64,000 bases of DNA from the NCBI GenBank assembly GCA_040384465.1, contig JAZKJF010000008.1, positions 62,001-126,000 on the forward strand, written 5' to 3'. The notes beneath the pieces are model-generated. The model worked only from the letters and a program-made list of their open reading frames with translations, searched no databases and was not told the DNA's origin. Numbering within the stretch: position 1 is the stretch's first letter; every line of letters begins with the position of its first letter. The translations under genes and the position numbers were made by a program. The DNA is from UBA5078 sp040384465 (GTDB lineage: Bacteria; Pseudomonadota; Gammaproteobacteria; Pseudomonadales; Pseudohongiellaceae). Shown here in pieces: positions 1-8,383 of the stretch.

Positions 1-776
1 TCTACCGTAATCGGCGTGCGCGTCTCGAAATGCACTGCTTCGGAGTGTGAATAGAAAACCGGCACACGCACACAGGTGGCATTCACCTGAACGCTATCGT
101 CACCGAGGATTTTCTTGGTCTCCCAGACCATCTTCATCTCTTCTTTGGTATAGCCATTGTCCAGGAATACGTCAATCTGGGGCAGCACATTGAAGGCGAT
201 CTGCTTGGGATACACGCTGCAGGTGACCTGACGACCATTGAGCAGATCGGCTGTTTGTTTCGCCAGTTCCTCAATTGCCTCCTTGCCTGTACCCGACACC
301 GCTTGATAAGTCGCGACATTGATACGGGTAATACCCACCTTGTCATGAATAGGCTTGAGCGCCACCAGCATCTGAATGGTCGAGCAATTCGGGTTGGCAA
401 TAATGTTGCGATTCTTGTAGTCCGCTATCTTGTGCGGGTTCACTTCCGGCACAACCAACGGAATATCGTCCTCGTAGCGGAAGTGGGAGGTGTTATCGAT
501 GACGACGCAACCTGCCTTGCCAGCCTTTTCCGCATACTCTGCAGACACACTGCCTCCGGCAGAGAACAGACCAATCTGTACTTGGCTGAAGTCAAAGTCG
601 GCCAAATTCAACACCGTGATGGGTTTGCCTTTGAACATCACTTTGCTGCCAGCCGATCGCTCACTCGCCAGCGGAAACAACTGCCCAACCGGGAAGTTTC
701 TCTCCTCCAGAATACTGATCAACGCTTCACCCACGGCACCTGTTGCGCCGACTACTGCCACATTAAACGTCTTCAT
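1..776 (-). CDS. asd: Aspartate-semialdehyde dehydrogenase (partial, 3' end outside window)
   Basis: Reduces aspartyl-4-phosphate to aspartate semialdehyde with NADPH, the branch point to lysine/diaminopimelate, threonine and methionine. Read on the minus strand from ATG at 774-776, the protein starts MKTFNVAVVGATGAVGEAL, a Rossmann NADP-binding loop at the N-terminus. The catalytic cysteine lies in the motif NPNCST near residue 130. About 258 codons are present; the family has about 340, so the last quarter lies off the left edge. The gene follows leuD by 43 bp, so leuC-leuD-asd may be one transcript. In Pseudomonas leuB usually lies between leuD and asd, and it is absent here. Confidence 0.93.
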   Translation of the reverse strand, partial: MKTFNVAVVGATGAVGEALISILEERNFPVGQLFPLASERSAGSKVMFKGKPITVLNLADFDFSQVQIGLFSAGGSVSAEYAEKAGKAGCVVIDNTSHFRYEDDIPLVVPEVNPHKIADYKNRNIIANPNCSTIQMLVALKPIHDKVGITRINVATYQAVSGTGKEAIEELAKQTADLLNGRQVTCSVYPKQIAFNVLPQIDVFLDNGYTKEEMKMVWETKKILGDDSVQVNATCVRVPVFYSHSEAVHFETRTPITV

Positions 777-819
777 TTCCATCTTCCCGTTCATTTACAT
801 TTGTTGTCTTGATAGCCGA

Positions 820-1461
820 TCAAACCCCGAAATACCAGGGCGATGCTTCTTTCCAGCGCTTCTCGAACGCGGTGATATCACCGGAGTCCTGCAAAGTCAG
901 CCCGATATCATCCAGGCCATTGAGCAGACAGTACTTGCGGAAGCTGTCGACATTGAAGGAAATCGTCGCTCCTGATGGGCGTGTGATGATCTGTTTCTCC
1001 AGATCCACCGTCAGAGCGTAACCTTCCTGAGCTTCCACTTCGATAAACAATTCATCAACGATTTTCCTATCAATAACAATGGGTAATATCCCATTTTTAA
1101 AGCAATTATTGAAAAATATGTCAGCATAACTCGGCGCGATTATGATACGAAAACCGTAGTCATCGAGCGCCCAGGGCGCATGCTCACGACTCGATCCGCA
1201 ACCAAAATTTTCCCGAGCCAACAGGACTGAGGCACCCTTGTAGCGCGGCTGGTTCATCACGAAATCCGGATTCAGCGGACGACCACTGTTGTCACGCCCC
1301 GGCTCTCCCTTGTCCATGTAGCGGTGTTCATCAAACAAGTTGACACCGAAACCACTGCGTTTGATCGACTTCAAAAACTGCTTCGGGATGATGAAGTCGG
1401 TATCGACATTCGCTCTATCCAGCGGCATCACCAAGCCGGATTGCATTGTAAATTTTCTCAT
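820..1461 (-). CDS. leuD: 3-isopropylmalate dehydratase small subunit
   Basis: Small (swivel-domain) subunit of isopropylmalate isomerase, which works with LeuC to convert 2-isopropylmalate to 3-isopropylmalate in leucine biosynthesis. At 213 residues it has the family length. The N-terminus (SGLVMPLDRANVDTDFIIPKQF) and the central GCGSSREHAPWAL segment are the hallmark swivel-domain motifs, the latter contributing substrate-binding residues. It lies 53 bp downstream of leuC on the same strand and ahead of asd, so it is probably in an operon with leuC. No irregularity seen. Confidence 0.97.
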   Translation of the reverse strand: MRKFTMQSGLVMPLDRANVDTDFIIPKQFLKSIKRSGFGVNLFDEHRYMDKGEPGRDNSGRPLNPDFVMNQPRYKGASVLLARENFGCGSSREHAPWALDDYGFRIIIAPSYADIFFNNCFKNGILPIVIDRKIVDELFIEVEAQEGYALTVDLEKQIITRPSGATISFNVDSFRKYCLLNGLDDIGLTLQDSGDITAFEKRWKEASPWYFGV

Positions 1462-1514
1462 CTTTTATGCTCAGTATTCGTTTAATTTCAATTAGATATT
1501 AAATATTCACAAGC

Positions 1515-2951
1515 TTATCTATTAAGAGTCAGCAAGATATCCCGAACGTCAACAAAGTGACCGTGAATGGCCGCCGCTGCCGCCATCGCAGGGCTGACAA
1601 GGTGAGTACGCCCACCGAAACCCTGCCTGCCTTCGAAATTGCGGTTGGAAGTCGACGCACAGTGCTTACCAGCGCCCAGTTGGTCTGCGTTCATCGCCAG
1701 ACACATGGAGCATCCGGGTTCGCGCCACTCCAGCCCTGCTTCGATGAAAATCTTGTCCAGCCCTTCCGCTTCTGCCTGTTTCTTCACCAAGCCTGAGCCC
1801 GGTACGACCATCGCCATCTCAACATTGGCTGCGACCTTGCGGCCCTTGACGACAGCTGCTGCGGCACGCAGATCCTCGATTCGCGAGTTGGTGCAGGAAC
1901 CGATGAAAATGACGTCGAGCTGGATGTCAGTCATGCGTGTACCGGGAGTCAACCCCATGTATTTAAGTGCCTGCCGCATGTTGTCGCGGCGGCTTGGATC
2001 AGTTTCCTTTTCCGGGTCAGGCACTTCACCCGTAATCGGCGCGACCATCTCAGGAGACGTTCCCCAGGTAACTTGCGGAATGATCTCTGCGGCGTCCATG
2101 ACGACTACGCGGTCAAAATGGGCATCGGAATCACTGACCAGACTACGCCAGGCAGCGGCAGCGCGCTCCCACATGTCACCTTTGGGCGCAAAGGGGCGAC
2201 CTTTGATGTAATCCAATGTTATCTGATCGACAGCGATCAATCCGGCGCGAGCACCCGCCTCAATTGCCATGTTGCAGACAGTCATGCGACCTTCGACACT
2301 CAGAGAGCGGATGGCTTCACCGCCAAACTCAATGGTGTAGCCAGTGCCACCGGCAGTCCCGATCTCACCGATAATGGCCAGCACGATGTCCTTGGCAGTA
2401 ACGCCCGGATTCAGACGCCCATCCACACGGATCAGCATGTTCTTCATCTTGGTCTGCAAGAGGCATTGTGTGGCCATGACGTGCTCGACTTCGGACGTGC
2501 CGATGCCATGGGCCAATGCGCCCAGTGCGCCGTGCGTAGAAGTATGGGAGTCGCCACAGACGATAGTCATGCCGGGCAGTGTTGCGCCCTGCTCAGGCCC
2601 AACTACATGCACGATGCCCTGACGAATATCATTCATGTCCAATTCGAAAATACCGAATTCGCGACAGTTATCGTCCAGAGTCGTCACTTGAATGCGGGAA
2701 ATCGGATCACGAATGCCTTCCAGCCCCTGACTGCGCTCTTCCTTCGTCGTGGGGATGTTATGGTCCGGAGTCGCAAAGTTGGATTCCGCACGCCAGGGAC
2801 GTCGACCCGCCAGACGCAAACCATCAAAGGCCTGCGGAGAGGTCACTTCGTGAATCAGCTGCCGGTCGATGTAGATCAGCGCAGTACCGTCGTCACGCTG
2901 CTTGACCAGATGAGAATCCCAGAGTTTGTCGTACAAGGTTTTGCCAGTCAT
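1515..2951 (-). CDS. leuC: 3-isopropylmalate dehydratase large subunit
   Basis: Large, [4Fe-4S]-carrying subunit of isopropylmalate isomerase (leucine pathway, cytoplasm). The 478 residues show the aconitase-family layout: VCGDSHTSTHGALGALAHGIGTSEVEHV near residues 130-160, and the cluster cysteines in GSCTNSRIEDL (near 350) and GCSMCLAMNADQ (near 413). It begins MTGKTLYDKLWDSH, typical for the family. It is the first gene of leuC-leuD-(asd). The 116 bp upstream is AT-rich and holds a plausible -10 box and an interrupted palindrome that could be an operator; no LysR-type regulator gene is adjacent, unlike in many gammaproteobacteria. Confidence 0.97.
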   Translation of the reverse strand: MTGKTLYDKLWDSHLVKQRDDGTALIYIDRQLIHEVTSPQAFDGLRLAGRRPWRAESNFATPDHNIPTTKEERSQGLEGIRDPISRIQVTTLDDNCREFGIFELDMNDIRQGIVHVVGPEQGATLPGMTIVCGDSHTSTHGALGALAHGIGTSEVEHVMATQCLLQTKMKNMLIRVDGRLNPGVTAKDIVLAIIGEIGTAGGTGYTIEFGGEAIRSLSVEGRMTVCNMAIEAGARAGLIAVDQITLDYIKGRPFAPKGDMWERAAAAWRSLVSDSDAHFDRVVVMDAAEIIPQVTWGTSPEMVAPITGEVPDPEKETDPSRRDNMRQALKYMGLTPGTRMTDIQLDVIFIGSCTNSRIEDLRAAAAVVKGRKVAANVEMAMVVPGSGLVKKQAEAEGLDKIFIEAGLEWREPGCSMCLAMNADQLGAGKHCASTSNRNFEGRQGFGGRTHLVSPAMAAAAAIHGHFVDVRDILLTLNR

Positions 2952-2993
2952 AAGAAATTACCAATTGAACAGTCACAATAGTAGGTAGAAAAA

Positions 2994-3059
2994 ACTATAC
3001 TCGCCCGCACCGCATAACCAAAATGAAACTATTTTATTACTTGCATAAAAATTAGTAAT
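2994..3059 (-). promoter_or_regulatory. leuC promoter region with interrupted palindrome
   Basis: On the minus strand, a TATAGT -10-like hexamer (complement of 2994-2999) has a weak TTGGTT -35 candidate 16 bp upstream. Further upstream, 3036-3059 carries the interrupted inverted repeat ATTACT-N12-AGTAAT, the sort of site bound by a dimeric regulator. It lies between aroC and leuC. The operator role is inference; only the symmetry is seen. Confidence 0.35.
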
Positions 3060-3067
3060 TCTGAGCG

Positions 3068-4168
3068 TCAACCGGATGTCGCTCCGATGACTGGAGTTAC
3101 GGACACCACCCCCTGATTTTGCGCACGGTGACGCAGCAGGTGATCCATCAACACGATGGCCATCATGGCCTCGGCAATAGGCGTCGCACGGATGCCGACA
3201 CATGGATCGTGACGGCCGGTGGTGATCACTTCGATTGGATTGCCGTGAATGTCGATGGAACGACCGGGAATCCGCAAACTGGAAGTCGGTTTCAACGCAA
3301 TGCTCGCCAGAATATCCTGCCCCGATGAGATGCCGCCGAGCACCCCGCCTGCATTGTTGGAGAGAAACCCTGCGGGGGTCATCTCATCACGATGCTCCGT
3401 GCCCTTCTGTTCTACACAGGCAAAACCCGCCCCAATTTCCACCCCTTTGACTGCGTTGATGCTCATCAGAGCATGCGCGAGGTCGGCATCCAGGCGATCA
3501 AAAACCGGCTCACCGAGCCCCACCGGCACCCCGGAAGCCACCACGTTGATACGGGCACCGATCGAGTTGCCTTCCTTGTTCAGAGCAGCCATGTACGCTT
3601 CCATCTCCGGCACCTTGCTGGCATCCGGGCAGAAGAAAGGATTTCTGTCCACTTCATCCCAGTCAAAACCGTCGATGCGAATCGGACCGAGCTGACTCAT
3701 ATAGCCTCGCACCTGCACACCGAACTGTTCAAAGAGATATTTCTTGGCGATGGCGCCTGCGGCAACTCGCATGGCGGTCTCGCGGGCAGACGAGCGACCG
3801 CCGCCGCGATAGTCACGAATGCCGTATTTTTGCTGATAGGTATAGTCCGCGTGAGCAGGACGGAACTGATCTTTGATCTTGCCGTAGTCCTTGGAGCGCT
3901 GGTCAGTGTTTTCGATCAGCAGGCCTATGGGCGTTCCTGTAGTGCGGCCTTCGAAGACCCCCGAGAGAATGCGCACCTGATCGGCTTCCTGACGCTGAGT
4001 CGTAAAACGAGAGGTGCCGGGCTTGCGGCGATCCAGATCTCGTTGCAGATCTGCTTCGGTGAGCAACATCCCGGGCGGACAACCGTCGACGATACAACCC
4101 AGCGCGGCGCCATGGCTTTCACCAAAAGAGGTGACGGTGAAGAGCTTACCTATCGAGTTTCCGGACAT
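3068..4168 (-). CDS. aroC: Chorismate synthase
   Basis: Last step of the shikimate pathway: converts 5-enolpyruvylshikimate-3-phosphate to chorismate using reduced FMN. The 366-residue protein starts MSGNSIGKLFTVTSFGESHGAALGCIVDG, the family signature with the catalytic His in GESHG. Further signatures are the RGGGRSSARET segment (near 125) and GGISSGQD (near 280). It follows prmB by 123 bp on the same strand, an arrangement also found in Pseudomonas, suggesting co-transcription. The length matches other bacterial AroC proteins. Confidence 0.97.
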   Translation of the reverse strand: MSGNSIGKLFTVTSFGESHGAALGCIVDGCPPGMLLTEADLQRDLDRRKPGTSRFTTQRQEADQVRILSGVFEGRTTGTPIGLLIENTDQRSKDYGKIKDQFRPAHADYTYQQKYGIRDYRGGGRSSARETAMRVAAGAIAKKYLFEQFGVQVRGYMSQLGPIRIDGFDWDEVDRNPFFCPDASKVPEMEAYMAALNKEGNSIGARINVVASGVPVGLGEPVFDRLDADLAHALMSINAVKGVEIGAGFACVEQKGTEHRDEMTPAGFLSNNAGGVLGGISSGQDILASIALKPTSSLRIPGRSIDIHGNPIEVITTGRHDPCVGIRATPIAEAMMAIVLMDHLLRHRAQNQGVVSVTPVIGATSG

Positions 4169-4291
4169 TGCTCAATCCTGTGGGTGTCTGCACGCCCTGA
4201 ACCAAGGGCGGCGAATTGTACACCAAAGCATTTCGGGTTACGAATCTGCACACTTTTACATGTAGGAGCACTTTTTGCGGTCGGGAAATGT

Positions 4292-5194
4292 TCAATTCAG
4301 GTGTGAGGTTGCTTCCCGCAACTGGCGTGCAGTCAGCTTGCAAACCCCTTCACCACCGTGCGCAAATTCAAGCCAGAGAAAGGGCACCTGTGGCAGTCTT
4401 TCTGCCAATGCCTGCCACGAATAGCCCACTTCCATGATCAGCACCCCATCGTCGTTGAGATACTGTGGCGCCTCGCGCAGGATGCGCAATGGAATTTCCA
4501 ATCCGTCCTCGTTGGAAACCAGCCCCAACTCCGGCTCATGGCGATATTCCTCGGGCAATTCGCCGACTTCCTCCCGGGAAACATACGGCGGGTTGGTCAC
4601 AATCAGATCATATTTCTCGTCCAGGCCTGCAAACAGATCGGACTGAATGATACGCACCCGCTCCTCCACCCCGTGACGCACCACATTCTCCAGTGCCAGA
4701 ACCAGCGCATCCTCGGAAATATCGGCCAGATCCACTTCAACGTCTGGGAAGGCCAGTGCGCAGGCGATACCAATGCAGCCGCTCCCAGTGCAAAGATCGA
4801 GAATGCGATGTGGTTCAGCGGGTAGCAGTCCGGCAAACTCCTCGGTAATCAATTCTGCAATGGGGGAGCGAGGAATCAGCACACGGCTGTCAACCTTGAA
4901 TGGCAGACCGGCGAACCAGGCCTCACCGACCAGATAGGCCACCGGCAAACGCTCATCAGTGCGCCGTTTTGCCAGAATCTGCATCCGTTCCCACTCTTCT
5001 GGCGTCACAGCACGTGACATAATGCTGTCATCTTCGTCAAATGACAGGCCCAACGCGCTGAAAACCAGGTAGACAGCCTCATCCCAGGCATTATCAGTGC
5101 CATGACCGTAGAAAAGATCAGCTTCCTCAAACTGTAGACTTAACTCTTCCAGACATTCTGCCAGCGTCATGCCGTGCTCTTCCTTCAAACCCAT
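4292..5194 (-). CDS. prmB: 50S ribosomal protein L3 N5-glutamine methyltransferase
   Basis: SAM-dependent methyltransferase expected to modify a glutamine of ribosomal protein L3. The 300 residues contain an N-terminal helical substrate domain, the SAM-binding motif LDLCTGSGCIGIACA (near 130), and the diagnostic NPPY tetrapeptide (near 199) that positions the target glutamine amide. The pairing with aroC downstream and the N-terminal EELSLQFEEADLFYGHGTDNAWDEA segment favour PrmB over PrmC, which has the same NPPY motif but usually sits beside prfA. Translation could also start at the internal Met at residue 9. Confidence 0.92.
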   Translation of the reverse strand: MGLKEEHGMTLAECLEELSLQFEEADLFYGHGTDNAWDEAVYLVFSALGLSFDEDDSIMSRAVTPEEWERMQILAKRRTDERLPVAYLVGEAWFAGLPFKVDSRVLIPRSPIAELITEEFAGLLPAEPHRILDLCTGSGCIGIACALAFPDVEVDLADISEDALVLALENVVRHGVEERVRIIQSDLFAGLDEKYDLIVTNPPYVSREEVGELPEEYRHEPELGLVSNEDGLEIPLRILREAPQYLNDDGVLIMEVGYSWQALAERLPQVPFLWLEFAHGGEGVCKLTARQLREATSHLN

Positions 5195-5324
5195 TGTTGT
5201 GTCGCCTTTTTACAATTCTCATGCCGGGAAGTCTGCCCCGGTCCCGGAAAAATTACTTTACCGCACCCCGCCCGATATCGTACGGTAAGCGCCCGATCAA
5301 CATTCAGGAAAGACCCGCTCCCTC

Positions 5325-5879
5325 ATGACCCAGATTATGGAAAATGCCTACCGGGAAATCATTGCCGCCATCGGCGAGGATCTCACGCGCCCAGGCCTTG
5401 CAGACACTCCGAAGCGTGCCGCCAAGGCGATGGAATTCCTCATGCGCGGCTATCACCAGAATATCGACGAGGTCATCAACGACGCGTTGTTTCCCTCAAC
5501 CTCCGATGAAATGGTGATCGTCAAGAACATCGAATTGTACTCGATGTGTGAACACCACATGCTGCCGTTCATTGGCAAATGTCACGTCGCCTACATTCCG
5601 CGAGGCAAGGTCATCGGTCTGTCGAAGATCGCCAGAATCGTCGACATGTTTGCCCGCCGCATGCAGATTCAGGAAAACCTGACCAAAGAAATCGCCGAGA
5701 CCATCGTCAGCAAGACTGGCGCAACGGGAGCGGGAGTGATCATTGAGGCGCAGCACATGTGCATGATGATGCGAGGAGTGGAGAAACAGAATTCTGTCAT
5801 GACGACATCCTGCATGCTGGGAGCTTTCCGTAACAGCCAGAGCACTCGTAACGAATTTCTCTCACTTATCAGCAAGTAA
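5325..5879 (+). CDS. folE: GTP cyclohydrolase I
   Basis: Converts GTP to 7,8-dihydroneopterin triphosphate, the first step of tetrahydrofolate synthesis and also the precursor for the QueD reaction (queD is at 58.6 kb). The 184 residues include the zinc ligands in SMCEHHMLPFIGK (near 73-76) and QHMCMMMRGV (near 146), plus the active-site segment GLSKIARIVDMFARR. It is transcribed divergently from prmB and ends 30 bp before the convergent DUF4892 gene, with no clear hairpin between them. Confidence 0.96.
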   Translation: MTQIMENAYREIIAAIGEDLTRPGLADTPKRAAKAMEFLMRGYHQNIDEVINDALFPSTSDEMVIVKNIELYSMCEHHMLPFIGKCHVAYIPRGKVIGLSKIARIVDMFARRMQIQENLTKEIAETIVSKTGATGAGVIIEAQHMCMMMRGVEKQNSVMTTSCMLGAFRNSQSTRNEFLSLISK

Positions 5880-5909
5880 CGACAGTTATTAAATCTTTTG
5901 CCTGATATT

Positions 5910-6839
5910 CTATTGCGGTACCAGCTCCACCCGCTCACTACAGGAAGCGGTACTGCAGACAGGTGCCAGCGGCCCTACGCCCTGTGCACTGATGCGTTCA
6001 GCGGCAATCCCTCCGTCAGCGATCTGCGCAGTGATCAACGCAGCGCGATGCCGAGACCGCTCCACCTGAGCCTCCAACGACCCTTCCGCGCGCAGATGCG
6101 CCACGATATAGAGCCGCAACTGCGGATTCTCTAGCAGAGTCTCGATCAACAGTGCGACCCCTCCGTCGTCAATCAGCTGATCCTGTTCGTCAAACCGCAG
6201 CCCCGGCACCACAACGACGCCGTCTTGTTGCAGTCTGGCGAGCAATGCTTCTGATGTTGAAATCGGTGGCATCTGACCAGTGACGGGCAAGGCCAGAATA
6301 TCCAGATGCGCGAGTACGGTGCGATTACCTCGGGTGATGACATACAGTGCGGTATAGAGGCCGGGGCTATCGACATTGGCAGCTTGAGTACTGGCCAGGT
6401 AGAACTGGTCAGTCTCCGGGCCGTAGAGAACACGATTAGCAAAAATATCATTCGCCCAGAAGTTACTGCTGCCGCAGGCGCGCCCCTGACAGCGAAACAG
6501 TTCTTCCCCGCCTTCACTCAGCAGCTGTGCCGAGAGCCGCGCAAATACATCAGCCCCTGTATAACTTGAAGGAATTTCGTAGGTAATACGGGTCAGCGCT
6601 CCCTGAACACGCTCCTCACGCCCGGCCATTACACGGCCGCTGATGCGTTGAAGACGTCCCAGCGCCAGTCTGTAGTTGGTATCGCTCACCTCGCGGTAGT
6701 CGACAATACGAGCACCGGGAAAGCGACTGATGCCAGGAAAATCAGCTGCGCCAGCGACATCTACCCCACTCTGGGACCAGGCGTTGGCCTGCAGCAGCGG
6801 CAAGAGCAGGATAATCAGCAATGCGCGCATTATCGCCAT
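5910..6839 (-). CDS. DUF4892 domain-containing exported protein
   Basis: A 309-residue protein with a signal peptide (MRALLIILLLPLLQANAWS) and a mature part resembling the DUF4892 family, known from Pseudomonas and relatives and of unknown function. Residues 60-200 carry the family-like core with two cysteines (FRCQGRACGSSNFWAND). The C-terminal third (EDQLIDDGG... LRLYIVAHLRAEGSLEAQVERSRHRAALI... RISAQGVGPLAPVC) reads like an OmpA-type peptidoglycan-binding domain, so a periplasmic, envelope-associated role is plausible. It is the last gene of a run gpsA-DUF4389-DUF4892. A start three codons in (second Met) is equally possible. Confidence 0.78.
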   Translation of the reverse strand: MAIMRALLIILLLPLLQANAWSQSGVDVAGAADFPGISRFPGARIVDYREVSDTNYRLALGRLQRISGRVMAGREERVQGALTRITYEIPSSYTGADVFARLSAQLLSEGGEELFRCQGRACGSSNFWANDIFANRVLYGPETDQFYLASTQAANVDSPGLYTALYVITRGNRTVLAHLDILALPVTGQMPPISTSEALLARLQQDGVVVVPGLRFDEQDQLIDDGGVALLIETLLENPQLRLYIVAHLRAEGSLEAQVERSRHRAALITAQIADGGIAAERISAQGVGPLAPVCSTASCSERVELVPQ

Positions 6840-6848
6840 ACCCAGAAC

Positions 6849-7298
6849 TCAGGATTGCTCTGTGTCGGCGTCGGGCTCGATGACGTCAGGCTTTTTGGGC
6901 GAGCGCTTCCGCGCTGCTGGCTTCGGTTTGACTTCGGCAGCAGCACTTTCGCTCACCCACACCTCAAGATCATCGTCGCCACCCAGCTCGGTCGTCTCGC
7001 TATCAATATCGGTGGCATGACTGTCTGGGAAAGGAGAAAACGGGAACGGTTTGATTTCGTTGTTGTAGGTCAGGAAGTCCAGTATCTGTTGCACATAGAG
7101 TGTCAGACTCTTGCCCAGAACACGCAGATTGTCATTGTTGCTGCCAGTCACCAGGCTGAACCCGACCTGCCCCACTGTCACCAGCGTGAGCATCAGGCCA
7201 ACCACATACAACGCGACTACCAATACAATCATGAACAGAACTCGCAACCATTGTGAGGGTTGAGTCAGGTTTTCCACTATATCGTCGGACATGTTCAC
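6849..7298 (-). CDS. DUF4389 domain-containing membrane protein
   Basis: A 149-residue protein with two N-terminal membrane-spanning stretches (LRVLFMIVLVVALYVVGLMLTLVTV and a following segment) and the DUF4389 pattern QPSQWLRVLFMIV ... LTLYVQQILDFLTYN. The C-terminal 60 residues are acidic, then Lys/Pro-rich, and probably disordered. Its start overlaps the gpsA stop by 4 bp, so the two are translationally coupled. The family has no established function. Confidence 0.8.
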   Translation of the reverse strand: MNMSDDIVENLTQPSQWLRVLFMIVLVVALYVVGLMLTLVTVGQVGFSLVTGSNNDNLRVLGKSLTLYVQQILDFLTYNNEIKPFPFSPFPDSHATDIDSETTELGGDDDLEVWVSESAAAEVKPKPAARKRSPKKPDVIEPDADTEQS

Positions 7299-8335
7299 TC
7301 CTTGGGATTCAGGGTTTTGGTCTGATTTGCTTCATATTCAACATCCAGAGCCTGCTCGCCCAACATCAGCGAGGCCACGATGTTCTTGACGGAAGTACCG
7401 CCATAAATAATCTGATAGAGGCCTTTTACAAGCGGCATATACACTCCCAGTTCGTCAGCCTTCTCCTTGACCAATCTGAGCGTGTTGACTCCCTCTGCGA
7501 CCTGACCAACTTCCACGACTGCCTGCTCGATGGTCAACCCCTGCCCCAGCGCAACGCCGATCCGGAAATTACGACTGAGAGGAGATGAACAGGTCACTAC
7601 CAGATCACCCACGCCGGACAGACCGAGAAACGTCATCGGGTCGGCACCCAGTCTACGGCCAAAACGGGCCATCTCGGTCAGACTGCGCGTTACCAGCATG
7701 CTGTTGGTGTTGTGCCCCATGCCCATTGCCGACGCGAGACCGGCGATAATCGCGTAGATATTCTTCAGAGCACCGCCCAACTCCACGCCGAACATATCAT
7801 CATTCGTGTAGACGCGGAAATACTCGGACTTGAGAACCTTCTGGACCAATTCACGCACCGAGGCATGTTCGCTCGCGATCACTGTGCCGGTCAGATTCTT
7901 GGCCGCGATCTCCTTGGCGAGATTCGGCCCGCTCAACACGCCTATGCGTGCGCCCGGAGACTCCTGCCGCAATATCTCACTCATCAGATTGAAGGTGCCG
8001 GCCTCTATACCCTTGGTCGTACTGATCAGGATGGCGTCGCTTCTGCAGACCTTGACGACATCCTGCACGACAGCCCGGAAGTAGGCACTGGGCACAGCCA
8101 CGAAAATAACCTCCGCATTGGCCACGGCTTCCTGCATATTGTGATTGGCCACCACATTTTCGTGCAGACGATAGCCAGGCAGGTACTGCGGGTTCTCGTG
8201 AGTCTGATTGACCTCGGCCACCAAAGCCTCACTGCGCATCCAGAAGTTAACGCGATAGCCATTTTCCGCAATGATATTCGCGATGACAGTCCCGAAACTG
8301 CCCCCGCCCAGAACGGAAACGGTACTCATCGACAT
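7295..8335 (-). CDS. gpsA: Glycerol-3-phosphate dehydrogenase [NAD(P)+]
   Basis: Reduces dihydroxyacetone phosphate to sn-glycerol-3-phosphate, the backbone for phospholipid synthesis. The 346 residues have the N-terminal nucleotide loop VLGGGSFGTVIANI, the GPNLAKEIA motif (near 140), the active-site lysine in ELGGALKNIYAI (near 194) and GLSGVGDLVVTC. It lies 48 bp downstream of sthA and overlaps the DUF4389 gene by ATGA. Length and motifs are normal. Confidence 0.97.
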   Translation of the reverse strand: MSMSTVSVLGGGSFGTVIANIIAENGYRVNFWMRSEALVAEVNQTHENPQYLPGYRLHENVVANHNMQEAVANAEVIFVAVPSAYFRAVVQDVVKVCRSDAILISTTKGIEAGTFNLMSEILRQESPGARIGVLSGPNLAKEIAAKNLTGTVIASEHASVRELVQKVLKSEYFRVYTNDDMFGVELGGALKNIYAIIAGLASAMGMGHNTNSMLVTRSLTEMARFGRRLGADPMTFLGLSGVGDLVVTCSSPLSRNFRIGVALGQGLTIEQAVVEVGQVAEGVNTLRLVKEKADELGVYMPLVKGLYQIIYGGTSVKNIVASLMLGEQALDVEYEANQTKTLNPKE

Positions 8336-8383
8336 GATTCAAAATACTCCAGTGGTTTTTATTGTGAGGTGACCTTCAGGGCG

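Noticed and set aside
5880..5909. Possible terminator between convergent folE and the DUF4892 gene
   Set aside because: The 30 bp are AT-rich but form no convincing hairpin.
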